Source of the DNA: Priapulus caudatus
Lineage: Eukaryota; Priapulida; Priapulimorpha; Priapulimorphida; Priapulidae
Direction of reading: 5' to 3'
DNA length: 61,992 nt
NCBI RefSeq assembly: GCF_000485595.1
Contig: NW_014577128.1
Location: 611,941-673,932, forward strand
Shown here piece after piece: positions 11,837 to 24,600 of this stretch (positions are counted from its first letter, which is position 1; each line of letters opens with the position of its first letter). The translations under genes and the position numbers were made by a program. The notes under the pieces are model-generated. The model saw only the letters and a list, made by a program, of their open reading frames with translations, did not search any database and was not told where the DNA came from.

Positions 11837-14800
11837 ATGTTTTTGACTGCAACGGTTTTAATAAATTCCTGTCGGATTATTGTGCCTGCAGGAATATTGT
11901 TTTCTGTTTCGCCCAGTTATTACATCGTGTGGCTTGCGTTCCGTTCACTAAGCGTTGCGTTGCCATCAAAAGTCTTCAAGAAAGGGGACGAGTTTTTGTG
12001 GTCGACATATCAACGAGTTGTTTTGTTCTTTTTTGAAACCCTAACAGGGGCAAACGTAAGGAAACATATGTATACATTTAAGGAGCACCACATTAGACTT
12101 TGTTTTTACATCTACAGTGTCAGTACTCAGTAGTTCAACTAGGTGCGGTGGCTTATTAATCTTGGTTCGTTAAACATTGGCTCATCCTTTACTATAAATA
12201 AAACGCAGTGGCTACGCGTTCGGAACCGGTCGCCTATAGCCTCTAGGCTACGCGTCCGGACATCCACTCACACAGTGATCGCGCGACTCGCGTACACGCA
12301 TGATTACGTAACGGGACGCTCTGCTGCCGTCTATCCTTTCATCCGTCTTCTCTTGCTCTCTCTCTCTCTCACACACACACGCACAGCTCTCTCTCTCTCG
12401 CTCTGTCTCTCATTCTCTCTCTCACACACACACCTCTCTGAGGCGCTCTCTCTCTCTCACGCATACACACACACATACACATTCCCATTCCCCCTCTCTC
12501 TCTCTCTCACACACACACACACGGCAATCAGCAGAGCGTCCCATTGCGCAATCATGCGTGTACGTGTCGCAAGCTCACTGTGTGAGATGGATGTCCGGAC
12601 GCGTAGCCTAGTAGCTCCTCGTCCGGAACCGGTCGTGTAGCCACGGCTTAAATAAAAACCTCTTCTAAATTGTTTCCCTATCGCTAACCCTAATGTTTAG
12701 ATATAACCTAAATCGGGTATCATACCCCTGACAGCACACACAGCACAGTAGCAGCAGCTGGAGCATTGAAGTTAGGCAGTGGATATTTAACCGTATACGG
12801 CAGAGTTTCCACTTCCGCTATTTTACCGTACACCACATTTGATTGGCTAGTATGTTTATGACATCATCCACATTACGTTCGAATCCCATAAGGTTTAGCT
12901 ATCTAGAAAACTTAGGTTCAATTCCCATTTATTTCTACACATTTGTAGCCCCGTTTGATCATAGAAGCTATTTTCCATGAATCACGTTTCCAATACGAAA
13001 CCTTTTGAACACATTCATAATACTTATACTAACATACATGTATACATTGATACACATACATAATTATACTAGCCAATCAGAAGTACTGTACAGTAAAATA
13101 GCGGAAGTGGATACTCTGCCGTATACGGTTAAATATCCACTGCGTTGAAGTTACTGGGTGCCAAGTATCCCTTTACTTCATCTGCAGTACAGGGCTAAAC
13201 AACCAATGGTGATTGGAAACGATAGTGAATCTTTGCAATATAGCATGCTAACGCTGATAGGGTCTATGTCTCCCTGGGTACTGCCGGAACGTACCCTGGT
13301 AACTATCTGATATGTTTAGGGTTAGCAGGGTTCTCCCCCGGATGAAATTGAAACAGGGGGAGGGGAGGGGGGGGGAACTACTTCCCGGTGGGCATATATG
13401 TTTCCATGAAACAGAGTATCCGCGTGATGTCAGTGTACGTCAGTTTGACGTCAGTGGCTATCTACCACCATAGATAGTGTTTGGTACTATAACACGCGTA
13501 GATAAGATAACCGAGTCGGTTTATTGTTAGTGTTAGGGTCAGGTTTTTTGCATCATTCCTTGATATACGAAAAGTCTGATGCGGAAGTTGATATGCGTAG
13601 AATGGAATATGACCATGCGCAACCACCAGCACCATCATCACGCTAGGCTGTATGCATTCAACTTCGGAGATAGCCGAGTTCGTGCGTGACGCCAGTGTAC
13701 GTCACGCGGATACTCTGGTTCATGGAAACATATGCCGACCTCGATTCCCGCGCTTTCAAACTTTTATTGTGGTGGAATTTAATCGGGCGGAAGTAATTTA
13801 AACGTGGCGCAACGATTGAAATGGGGGGGGGAGTTTTCCCAAACGGGGCGGGCGCGCCCGGTTTGCGCAACGTAGGGAGGGGCCTGGGTTAGGGAGTAGG
13901 CGTAGGCGACTCCCTAGACTTGTTAGTGGAGTAGGCGAGGTACGGTCCGGCATATTAGATAGTACCACTACCAGGGTACGTTTCGGCAGTACCCAGGGAG
14001 ACATAGACCCTGGCAGCCATGCTAACCTGTTGTAACTCACAAAATTATAAAAAATATGCTAGCCAGCAAAATAAATGTCCTGATTTTAGCCTGCTAACTT
14101 GACTCTCCGTAATTTGGCCAAATTGGGCTGCATGTCAATTGCAAACAAACCAAAATTACAAATGTGCCTATGCCTGGATTTAGTAGTGATGGCGTTAGTG
14201 AGCTGGCATCCGTTGGTCTATATATTGTTTTAAAGATTTTATCTCGTTTTCCATCATTGGTTATATAGCCCTGTAGCAGAAGCGAAAGGCTCCGAAGACT
14301 GCTGTACAGCCCCTTGTAGCTTTACTCTTTACCATAACCCCAGCTAAGTCCGCCAGTTATTTAATGTTGAAGGTGTGTTGAATATTATACTGTAACTATA
14401 ATTTAATTCGAAACTATTGTAGTGTTGTTCTTTCACTGTCTAACCACCATGTCTTGGTACTTAGGTTATCTGTTTTTTTAAGAAAACTTGAACATCAACA
14501 ATACAAACATCTTTCAGTATTTTTTTTCTGCACAACAAACTCAAATGATATCAGTGTCAGTGCTCAATTTTAAGGTTTTTTTTGGGGTTGTCCGGAGGAC
14601 AACCAAGAGAGTAGCATATGGTTGTCCCTTAAGAGTTTTGGTTGTCCGGATATTATTTAAACATGTGCTGCATGCGCTTTGCTCACGTGATGCTCAGTGC
14701 TGTAAGGCAAAAGGCCTAATCATGTACATTTTGTACGTATTGCTGTGACAGCAGACATGGCCATTCGCATTGTTTCACTCATTATATAAAGAGAATAAAA

Positions 14801-17800
14801 TATTGGTAATGTGGTAAATCATGCTGGGATCAATGACGTATAATAATAGTAATTAAAAGTGGCATGAAATTTATTTCATAACATTTACATTAACACTGTG
14901 TCAAGTCACAGATGAGCAAATATTGAAAAATTAACACAAAACATTGTGTTGTTAAAGGGAGAGTTTACTCTAGCTTCTAGGGTTATTTTCAGCTAATTTA
15001 GGTTATAATTACGCTACATAAAATGTTTCATGGTTCAATCACCTTTAGAAATATTATTAAAAAATGTTTTAAAACTTTCGACTACAGTTTGATTACAACG
15101 ACGGGGGCGCCACTCAAAGCGCACGATCTGATAAGTTGCGCAAAACCACTTTCCAGCCAAGGGCTACAGACCGAGGGTGTTTCTTATTTATTCATTTAAA
15201 AGCCCAAAAGAATTGTAATATCTTTATAAACGACATATAGTTTCAGTTATAATATGGATAAATTTGCCCTAAAATGAATATCGTTCGGTTAAATAGCATT
15301 TAGGTATAAATATAATTTCACCTTTGTGATTAGCTCTCGGTCTGTAACGTGCAAAATATATTGGGAAATGCGCAACTTTTTCAGGGTGGCAGCACGGTCG
15401 CGGGTGTCAATGGAGCCGTTCAAATTTTGTAGCGTTGATGTATAATTAATTATAACAATTAAATTAGGTATCTGGTAACAAGTACGTGTGGGTATAGACG
15501 ATTTTTTATACAGTAAGTACAGTTGTATGCAGTAAAATCCTGGAGTCTATAGTATCCCTTTAAATTTAGGACCATGGGTATATCCATTTATAACCTATGT
15601 GTAAACCCCCAACCAAAACTGCATGCAGCGCCCCTTCGTACAACTCAGGATACCACTGCCACAAGGCTGGTACTATTTTTCAAGTGGGCGGAGCTCCGAA
15701 TTAATCTAGCGAATGGCAATCCAATAACCGCGTATGATTTGAAAGTAGTAAATGTGCACACAATCCGCGCACTATTTCGTATCACTATTTTTTCAAATTT
15801 TTCATAAAATAATGGTCGGATTTTTAATATCTATGCAACGTTTAATAGTACAAATCTTATTACATAGGATACGAGTATACTGGCCGCTGTAAAACTTGTA
15901 AAAAAGCGTTCGAAATTCTCACAGAAATCTACTTGTGGCAGTGGTGAATTGAGCCAGAGCGAGAGCACCATCTGTCGTGGAGTTTGCCCCCAACCTAGAA
16001 CGGCCAACCAAAGTATGGGCAGTCTGGGGCATATCAGAAAACTAGTATATATAGAAGATATTTTAGATGAAGCTAGAATCCTACTGTAAATTCTTGCTAT
16101 AGCAGGGTGCGAAATCAACGCGAGTCCGGAGTCAAATACTCCCTGATTTACTGTCGGACTCCCTGATTTGACATATGCAGGAGTCCGTATGACTCCCTGA
16201 AAATTCTGCTATACTAACTACAGTTCGACCTCGTTTATCCGGCCACGTCGGGACCGGCACCCATCCGGATATGTGATTTGGCCGGATATGCGATTTATGC
16301 TCAAACAGCTCATTTCTATGCAGTTCAGTAGGGTTTATGCATGTGATAGCAGGGCTCAATTTTAACAGTCGTCCGGTAGTCCGTGACGACTGGATTTTCT
16401 CTCGGGCAACTACAAATTGCTGCCGTGGTTGTTCGGTGTCCAACCTCTACAAACATTTTATATTCATAATGCGCGCGTTCATTTTACATACGGCCAGGGT
16501 TGCACAATACGCTGCAAACGTACATGTCTAGACGCATTTTTGTCTGGCTTGCTTGATACAAAGTATAACATCACGTGTTTAACAACACAATGTTTCGTGT
16601 TAATTTTCAATTTTTACTCATCTGTGACTTGACACAGTGTTAGTAATGTTTGTAATGTTAGTAGTGTTAGTTAACTTAATGTAAATGTTATGAAATAAAT
16701 TTCATGCAACTTTGAATTACTATTATTATACGTCATTGATCCCAGCATCATTTACCACATTACCAATATTTTATTATCTTCATATAATGAGTGAAACAAT
16801 GCGAATGGCCATGTCTGCTGTCACTGCAATACGTACAAAATCTACATGATTAGGCCTTTTGCTTTACAGCACTGAGCATAACGTGAGCAGAGCGCATGCA
16901 GCACATGTTTAAATAATATCCGGACAACCAAAACTCTTGAGGGACAACCATATGCTACTCTCTTGGTTGTCCTCCGGACAACCCAAAAAAAACCTTAAAA
17001 TTGAGGACTGGATAGCATACGAGTGGAATGATGCAATCGCTGTGTGAGCAGCGCTCGATACATGTACAAGCGCATCGCATGTTTATGTGTTCATGTTTTG
17101 TGCATGTGATAGCTTTATATTTATACATGTACAATTGTACATGTACATGGGCATTTGCTCTTACAGTAAGTGTTTGTTTACATCAATTCAAATTATTTTT
17201 TATCAATGTGTATATTGCGCGAGAATCATTGGTACATGATTTGATGTACAGCGAGATTTTTAGGTGGAAATTAATGAAAAAACAGAGAACATACACTGCG
17301 AGATCGCGGCCAGTTTCCGGATAACTGGTGGCTGGATAAACTAGGTCGAACTGTAGTTCGTTCCAGAGCACGGCCTCGCGGAATTGCCGTATTTTTTCAG
17401 CAAATGCCTAAAGAAAATTTGGCAGACGTGCAACCGCATGAATCTTCAAAATAAGCACATACGTTATTGTTAATATCTTTAGTTTTGAACTTCAGACTGC
17501 GGACTCCCTCTTTTTCAGGGCAGGGACTCCCTTGTCCCTTATCCCTTGTCCCTTGTCCCTTGTCCCTTGTCCCTTGGGGGGCAGGGGTTGGACTCCCTTG
17601 TTCAAAAGTCAATTTCTACCCCTGCTATAGTGTGTATGCAAAACTACCATGGTTTCAAAACATTGAAATCCCTAGCTTTTGCTTTGCCAAGGAAATGAGC
17701 TGTTATTTTAAAATGCCTTTTTACAGATTCATATTGGTGGAGATTTGGATGTGCTGTTTGGCAGTGCTAAAAATGCCATCTATATTTCAAATCATCAGTC

Positions 17801-20800
17801 TGACTGTAAGTATTTGTCAACTTTTGACATTGTACATACACTGCCTCTCTCACAAGTTGGAGAATATGCAAACATTAGATATTAGGTGCATACCAATGTT
17901 GTTTTAAACTACTGTAGTTAATAACTTCCACAAAATGCTGGACTCAAAGTAATAATTCAGTTAATTTAGTTTACACAGTTTTGGTATTACTCATCTAAAC
18001 TATGAAACTGCTTGCAATGTGGGAAATCTTTGGGGTTAGAAAGTTATCCATCTATGTACACCTGCCTGTGACTCAACAAACACAGTCGTCACTGGACATC
18101 ATTTAAAGTTTACTTATCTCTAAGTTGCTGCTTTGTAATTGCTGGTAGTAGTCACAGATTAAAAACTTATGGTAGTTGTTATAGAATGCTTTATTTGTTT
18201 CGTGAGTGTCGTGCAAGCATTATTACTTGTCGTAATTTTGCAGTGGATTGGATCGTCTCAGACATGCTGGCAATACGACAAGGGTGCCTGGGAAGTATTC
18301 GATACATTCTGAAAAACGAATTGAAGATGGTACCTCTCTATGGGAATTGCTTCTATGAGGTGAGTATAGGATAGGCTTAAACTCCAGTATGAAACGTGAT
18401 GGAACCACCCCTAAAGTTATAGAAATTAGTTAGCGATAGTATCTGTGAATTGTCTCAGCCTTCTGCCTGTGGTGTTCAAAAATTGACGAGATATTTTGCA
18501 GTAATAATCCCCTACCCAAAAGTTGTGCTTCCAATAATTTATAATACTGCTCATCATTTTTAGTCATGCTAGATGCTAAATCATATTTCCAACTCCTAAT
18601 CATACAACTAAAGCGACAAACGAAAAGACCAGTTAGATTAGACGTAGGTGCGTGGTAGTCTCTTCATGCTTACTTGATCCTATATAATATGTCTTGCAGC
18701 ATGGATGTGTCTATGTGAAGAGGAGCCGTGGTCAGTTTAACCAGGAGAGGATGCTTATGCACCTTGAAGCAATGAAGAAAAGAGGAAATCCAGTGAGTAT
18801 TATTTGTACATCGTCCATTGGTAAAGTGCCGTCTTTAGTTGTTCAAAACCCTGAGACTAAGTTTGCGACACTGAGCCGACATATATGTCATTTTTGTCAG
18901 TACATACTCTAACTAATGTCATCATTAATACAATTTATTTCATATGTATTCCTAATCGACCTGTCATATGTCATTATGCTGTTGTCAACTTGTGATAGAG
19001 AGTTTGTGGACGTGTGTAAAGTGTTGTCTGGATTTCAGGGCTGGCTCATAATCTTTCCAGAAGGGACCAGATATGATCCTCTGAAGACATCCAGCATAGA
19101 AAAAAGTGAAAAACATGCCAAAGAAATAGGTAGTTGTTTTGTACAGCATGAATTTTATAAAGTGGTGAAAGGCAGCTGTTACTACACTCCCTCAACAGTC
19201 AGTTTGTGCTCATTAACATTAATTAAACACGTGATTTTTTTTAAAACTTTGTCAGTATTAATACTGTAGATCACATTTTTCAGTGGTAATTGCCTTGGCA
19301 ACATTACGTGCATAACACCCCGTTATTTACATTACGTACCTGGTCCATCGCTACATTTTTCATTGTTCAACCTCCTGTCTATTTGGTCGTCTGCTGTGAT
19401 GCACGCAGGCCTTTACTGTCAGCCATCTCATTTATTATTGTCTGCTGTGATGCACGCAGGCCTTTACTGTCAGCCATCTCATTTATTATCGTCTGCTGTG
19501 ATGCACGCAGGCCTTTACTGTCAGCCATCTCATTTATTATCGTCTGCTGTGATGCACGCAGGCCTTTACTGGTCAGCCATCTCATTATTATCTGTCTGCC
19601 TTGATGCACGCAGGCCCTTTACTGTCATCCATCTCATTTATTTATCGTTCGCTGTGATGCAGCGCAGGCCTTTACTGTCAGCCATCTCATTTATTTATCG
19701 TCTGCTGTGATGCACGCAGGCCTTTACTGTCAGCCATCTCACTTTATTATTGTTCTGCTGTGATGCAACGCCAGGCTTTTACTGTCAGCCATCTCATTTT
19801 TGTATCGGTCTGCTGTGAGGTGATGCACGCAGGCCTTTACTGTCAGCCATCTCATTTATTATCGTCTGCTGTGATGCACGCAGGCCTTTACTGTCAGCCA
19901 TCTCATTTATTATCGTCTGCTGTGACGCACGCAGGCTTACCTGTGCTCAGACATCACCTGACGCCGCGAGCGCGGGCGACGCAGCTGAGTGTACAGACGC
20001 TGCGGGACGTCATTGACGACATCTATGATGTCACGATCGTCTACGGCGACACGTGGGATGCGCAGAATGGTCGCCGCCGACCCGCCATCAACATGTTCAG
20101 TAAGATTTGGGCGTGCGTGAGGGAGGACTCTGATGTGGAGACTACGGTGTTCACTGTAGCGAGACCAGGGTTTGACTATTCCTACTAAATCGCTAGCCAG
20201 TGGTTGGTACTGGATTGTAAATTATGGCAGCCTGCGGGCTAGTACTGTATCTGAATCTGACTAATGCACAGAATCACAGTGGCACACAAGCGTTATCTAC
20301 CACGTGCTTTGACTTTTAAATTAATATTTATTGGTGTAGTAGATTTGGAGGATGGGTAAAGGACTTACGTACTAGGTAACTAGCCAGACTGGCTAGTGAA
20401 AACACATCTAAACTTCTAACCCTGAGTAACCCAAATAAAATTTTTCTGCAGATGAAAAATTGTGGGTATTCACCCAGAGAAAATGCAAATTCAGTGAGAT
20501 TTTTTGTGACAGTTGCTTATGCGTATCTGGGTAATTTCATGAATTCTGAGTCGGCTCGTCAGAATTTTCATCATCGTTCTTGTTGGCGCTAGGTTTCACC
20601 GTAAAGCCGGTGGACGTCTACATACACTTCAGGCGCATCGATGTACGAGACGTGCCAAACAATGAGGACGGTATCAAGCACTGGCTACACCAGCTGTTTG
20701 TGGAGAAGGACAGGTATGCACTCATCATCAATCTATGTTGGGGAGGGGGTATAAGAAAGCAACGGCAGGCCCGGGCAACACTGAGTGTCATCGGAATGGT

Positions 20801-21382
20801 TAAAATCATTTAAGGTTATAATGACCGTCCTAGCGAACCAGCCTAACGTTGCTTATGCCACCTTATATTATAACACATTTACAGTTTAGCTAGAGAATGG
20901 TACACCAGTGCATGTTACTGTTTATTCCCTACGCGTCTGTACCGAATTTTTCACATCTAATCACTGAGCCTAATGTCCTTGATTGCCCAACTTAAAAAAC
21001 TACCCTTTCGTATTACCGTAGAGTCATTTCCGGGATACACCTGTTGTTAAATACGAGGAAGGTATTACCATAGAAACGGTGTGGGTCGTATCACCGTAGC
21101 TTGAGCGTTGTAACACACATCTCTCTCTCTCTCTCTCTCGCTCGCACTGACAGGTTTGTCTCCGGCTACTACTCGACACGCGATGACGAACAGCAGTTAT
21201 TCCTAAAGCAGTTCCGCCGCAGCCAGCTGCCGTGGCAGAGCACGGTGCCGGCGCTCGTCGCGTGGGTGGGCCTGACGGCCACCGCACTGCTCACGCCGCT
21301 GGGCCGCACCGTGTACGTGTGGGGCGCGCTCGGCGGCACCATCATCGGCTACAGCCTGCTGCTGATACGCAAGGTGTCGTAG
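11837..21382 (+). CDS. AGPAT5: 1-acyl-sn-glycerol-3-phosphate acyltransferase epsilon (LPAAT-epsilon), 8 exons, 370 residues
   Basis: Exons: 11837-12055, 17727-17805, 18244-18359, 18700-18792, 19039-19129, 19935-20099, 20593-20713 and 21154-21382 (TAG). ATG 11837 is the first Met in frame after a stop at 11813. The enzyme acylates lysophosphatidic acid to phosphatidic acid in ER/mitochondrial membranes. Residues 10-35 form an N-terminal membrane segment. The catalytic NHQSxxD box is present as NHQSDLD (95-101, split by intron 2), acceptor motif YVKRS is in exon 4, and FPEGTR is at 175-180. LTPR and IYDVTIVY in exon 6 and a C-terminal hydrophobic hairpin in exon 8 match vertebrate AGPAT5 (364 residues). 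The spacing and order of motifs separate it from AGPAT1/2 and LCLAT1, although LCLAT1 is the nearest relative. Intron 1 (5.7 kb) is filled with nested transposons, and intron 5 ends in a minisatellite that copies the acceptor of exon 6. Confidence 0.95.
12209..12644. mobile_element. Inverted-repeat element with microsatellite core
   Basis: Arms of about 65 bp, one containing GGCTACGCGTCCGGACATCC (12246-12265) and its mirror at about 12591-12610, both also carrying GGAACCGGTCG. The core is (CT)n and (CA)n. Non-coding and intronic in AGPAT5. Target-site duplication not resolved. Confidence 0.7.
12775..13144. mobile_element. MITE with 80-bp terminal inverted repeats and 9-bp duplication (370 bp)
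   Basis: The ends read GGCAGTGGATATTTAACCGT and, in mirror, ACGGTTAAATATCCACTGCG; the inverted repeats run on to about GATTGGCTAGTAT. A perfect 9-bp direct repeat TTGAAGTTA flanks it (12766-12774 and 13145-13153). Non-coding. Located in AGPAT5 intron 1. Confidence 0.85.
13253..14017. mobile_element. Telomere-repeat MITE, family A, copy 2, split by a nested inverted-repeat insertion
   Basis: The outer ends GCTGATAGGG...CCCTGGCAGC match copy 1 and are flanked by a 9-bp duplication CATGCTAAC (13244-13252 and 14018-14026). The element is interrupted at about 13325-13885 by another inverted-repeat element, whose arms (ATGTTTCCATGAAACAGAGT near 13400 and its mirror near 13712-13735) face each other. 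TTAGGG-type sequence survives on both sides of the insertion. Confidence 0.8.
14556..14955. mobile_element. hAT-like element fragment, inverted copy of 16577-17011
   Basis: Begins CAGTGCTCAATTTTAAGG and matches the reverse complement of about 16577-17011 over about 400 bp, including GGTTGTCCGGAGGACAACCA and the CTCATTATATAAAGA region. It is cut on its right side by the TTAA element at 14956. Confidence 0.75.
14956..15559. mobile_element. TTAA-flanked MITE (604 bp)
   Basis: TTAA at 14952-14955 and 15560-15563 flanks ends AGGGAGAGTTTACTCTAG and, in mirror, CTATAGTATCCCT. TTAA duplications are typical of piggyBac and Kolobok transposons. No coding capacity seen. Confidence 0.65.
16221..17353. 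mobile_element. pogo/Tigger-like non-autonomous element
   Basis: Terminal inverted repeat CAGTTCGACCTCGTTTATCC and mirror GGTCGAACTG, flanked by TA (16219-16220 and 17354-17355). CAGT...CGACC...TTTATCCGG ends with a TA duplication are characteristic of pogo/Tigger transposons. No transposase frame is visible. It sits inside the hAT-like element and itself carries another insertion. Confidence 0.8.
16355..17011. mobile_element. hAT-like MITE nested in the pogo-like element
   Basis: Ends GGGCTCAATTTTAA and CCTTAAAATTGAGGACTG face each other, with GATAGCA repeated at both borders (about 16348-16354 and 17012-17018). Its right part is shared in inverted orientation with 14556-14955, so the intron holds two opposed copies of this family. 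Confidence 0.65.
19388..19934 (+). repeat. 51-bp minisatellite ending at the exon 6 acceptor of AGPAT5
   Basis: About 11 copies of a 51-bp unit containing CTGTGATGCACGCAGGCCTT. Copies 1-4 and 9-11 are nearly exact, while those in between carry small indels. Every intact unit carries GCACGCAG|GC, the same acceptor sequence that begins AGPAT5 exon 6 at 19935. The unit length is a multiple of three and is open in the exon's frame. Confidence 0.95.
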
Positions 21383-21605
21383 AGATTCGACGACGCGACG
21401 CCAACTGGGGGGAAGGGGAGTTGTTCGTCTTTCATAATTCCTTCTTTAACGTGCATTTTTGCCAGCATGGATTCGGCGCGGGTCGTAGGGTTGCGCCGCC
21501 GGTTGTTTGCTCATCTGCGACGCGCTCTGGTCGGGGATTAGGAAACGCGTCGTCAAACATAGGAGGGTGGTGCCGAGGGATGCTACTGCGATAATACTAA
21601 CAGAC

Positions 21606-21611
21606 AATAAA
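21606..21611 (+). terminator. AATAAA polyadenylation signal of AGPAT5
   Basis: Canonical hexamer about 225 nt after the AGPAT5 stop codon. Confidence 0.7.
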
Positions 21612-24600
21612 GCATTTACTAATTATTGTTTTTAAATTTACGGCATAATCATCGGTAAACTAGCGAAAATACCAATTACCTAAGTATGTATACAGATTGC
21701 CGTGTAGTGGTGTTGTGGTGTATCCGTTTGTGTTATCGCTTGGTTACTTGGCTGTTATACGCAGCCTTGTTGCGTTAACTGTTTTAAGCTCCATGTGTGT
21801 GTGCTTGGTCAGATGCTTTTAAAGGATAGCTTTTAGGCTCCCTGCAATCCATTGAAATTGAGTTGCGAGTTTTTGTGATGAACCATTACATGTATTGTAA
21901 CAGGATGGCGGGTGTGTTAAATGGCCGCGTGAAAGCAAATGAAAAGCTCAGGCTTTGTTATTGTGCCAAAGAGTGTTGAGAGAGTTGTTTCGTGTGAGGT
22001 ATGGAGGGTGAGTACTGTATTTAAGTGCTCCATTATTTCTTCTAAAGCCGGTGAGTGAAAGAAACTGTTTAAAATGGCAAAGGAGTTTTTCAGATAAGTA
22101 GCTTCTGCGGTGATCATGCATCATGCATTTATGAATTGTAGTCAGCTGGCAGTCGGGTATGCAATAAGTTAATTATCATATGCTGTTAACCTAGAAATTC
22201 ATTGGTGAACATGCATAGACCGCGTTTCGGTTGCCTGAGCATCCAAGGGACAAGCAATCCAGGGGGACTGTTGTCAGAACTACAATTAGTCCTAATTTTG
22301 GTTTAGATTTTTTAGTTTTTCTTCTAGTCTTACTCCTTGCTCTGTGACCGTTGTCAAAAATATCCGCTTTATTATGACTGGTATCGTGATGCTATTCTTA
22401 AGTTTTATCATGGTCCTAATTTAATCGTAACAGAATCTGGGACCATTCTGACAATGCCCCCCCCCCAAGTAATTATAAACATTACAATCTAAATGTTGGA
22501 CATTGTTTACAGGCATTCCATATTACGTACAGAGATTATTCCATGACTTCCTAATTGTGCGATGGCAGTATAGCTATTTTTTGTGTTTGCACTAAGATAT
22601 ATACAGTGCTATGTGCCAATGCTATGTAGTGTGCAGTACCACGTGTATGTGTAGTGTCCAGTGACATGTAGCTGTGTGACTAATCTAGTCCTCAAATCTT
22701 ACGTAAATCTTCGATCTGACAAGTGAATGCTCGCTCACATTTAGGTGCAGCGTCGAGAAATGTGTTGCACGCAGTGCATGGTTGGCACACGCACAGCCCT
22801 AAGTGACATACACCTACTGCATTATAAAGTCTCTTCTATATAAAGACATGAATAAGGGAATGTGTGAAGAAAAACATACCGTGCGGGTGTCTGTATGTAT
22901 ATAAAGATGTTCGTTGATAATTACAGTTTGCCTACTGCACAAATATGTCTGATGTTATACTTAGTACGTATTCATACTTTATTTGACTACGCATTAAAAA
23001 CGATCTCGTGCATGTTGGCACCTGGGTATGGATAGTGAGATTTCGGAGCAGTTGGCGTAGCACAAAGTTGGAGGTATATACTGAATTGGTGATATAGTAT
23101 AATAATATAGGTGAACTGGCCAAATTCACTCATGCTAACTGTTGTGTCCAGCAACCGATCACTTGACACAGTGCCATGTAATTGCATTAGTCTGACAGAA
23201 ATGCAGGCGTGGCAGGAATACGAGTAGTTGTGTGCTTTATATTTTAGCAGGAAAGCCGTGTGCTATTGTTTTAATGCATTTTTTATCAATGGTTATTTAG
23301 TATTAGACTGTTTGCGATTGTTTAGGCAAGTCGTAAAGATTAGACCTGCGGTGGTAATTCTGCAGAAACAGCACCCACAGAAGCTTGTATCAATATATAT
23401 ATATATTATATAAATATATACTCGAGTATGTCAAATTATTCCTAGCCATGCCCGGCCTTCGTTGCATTGATACAGTAAAAACCCGCGTATAAGAACATAG
23501 ATTTTTCCAAGTTAGCCTCAACATGTTCTTATATAAATGGTGCTTACTGAAAAATTAGGCTCAAAAGGTTCTTAAATAGGTTCTTAATTGTTTCTACTTT
23601 TAATATGTACTAGCTGAAACCCGCGCTACGCGCGGGCTTTGTGACTGTGATGCATGTGTTACCAGTACAGTAGTGTTATGTGTAAGGTGTTATATGGAGA
23701 GTTTAGTTGTTGCACATGTTTTTTTTTTTATGGTTGAGATGTCAATACAAATACATGTACAATGATGCTTACACGTAACACATTAACCATTTGTTTGGCA
23801 AGTACTGTGTCTCAATAACAATGCCAGGGTGCTGGCATTGTTATTGTTGAGCATTGGCATTGGCATTGTTATTGCATCGATATTGTTGAGCTCGTCTTTT
23901 TTATTTTACCTGTGTTTCTTTTTAAGTCTTCATCTGCATGGAAAATTAAGAACCTACTTTCAAATCTTAGCCTAAAACAGGTTCTTATGTAAAGGGGTCT
24001 AAATGGGAAATTTTAGCCTAACATGTTCTTAAAATCTATGTTCTTATACGCCGGTTTTTACTGTAGTATTATTAGGTGTATTGTGTTGAGGTATGCTAAA
24101 CACTGGTTAAATTCTAGTTTTAATTTGAACAATTATTTCTGAATATATGATCAAGGGTGAATTATGACAGATGTGTCATTAATCACCCCTGATATGATGT
24201 ACAAGTTCTAAGTACAAGTAATGTTTTCCATTTTAGGTATTACATGATGGATATACAAGTTGTATTGCTGCTGTCATTTCTATTATAGCTTTGGTTATAC
24301 AGCTTCGTGATGTCGTTTGAAGTCTGCTTTATATAATTAGTGACCGTTTTGTGTTGTGCAGTATCATGCATGAAACATTTTTTAATGTGTCAGTCATATT
24401 GATCGATCAACTATAACACTTCCAGTGTTGTTTGGAACAAAATATTTTTTGTTATTATTTTAAAACTATTGCTTAGTTGTGCTTTATATAAGTGTTTATT
24501 AATGATTGGTTAAAAAAGAAAATAGCACAATACTATTTAACATGTTTAATGAACATGTGCTGTAAATATCCCTAACAAGCATCTTCTGATAGAGTCAAGA

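Larger units (their letters stand above)
16103..17624. mobile_element. hAT-like element hosting nested insertions
   Basis: Ends CAGGGTGCGAAATCAAC and ...TTTCTACCCCTG are imperfect inverted repeats of the CAGGG class, with CTATAG directly repeated on both sides. ACTCCCT motifs occur at both inner ends, along with a (CCCTTGT)n array at about 17529-17575. The interior is replaced by the pogo-like element below. Confidence 0.65.

Noticed and set aside
19363-19710. Repetitive proteins from the 51-bp array, and the idea of a CRISPR array
   Set aside because: The units are head-to-tail without unique spacers and lie in an intron of an animal gene; it is a minisatellite.
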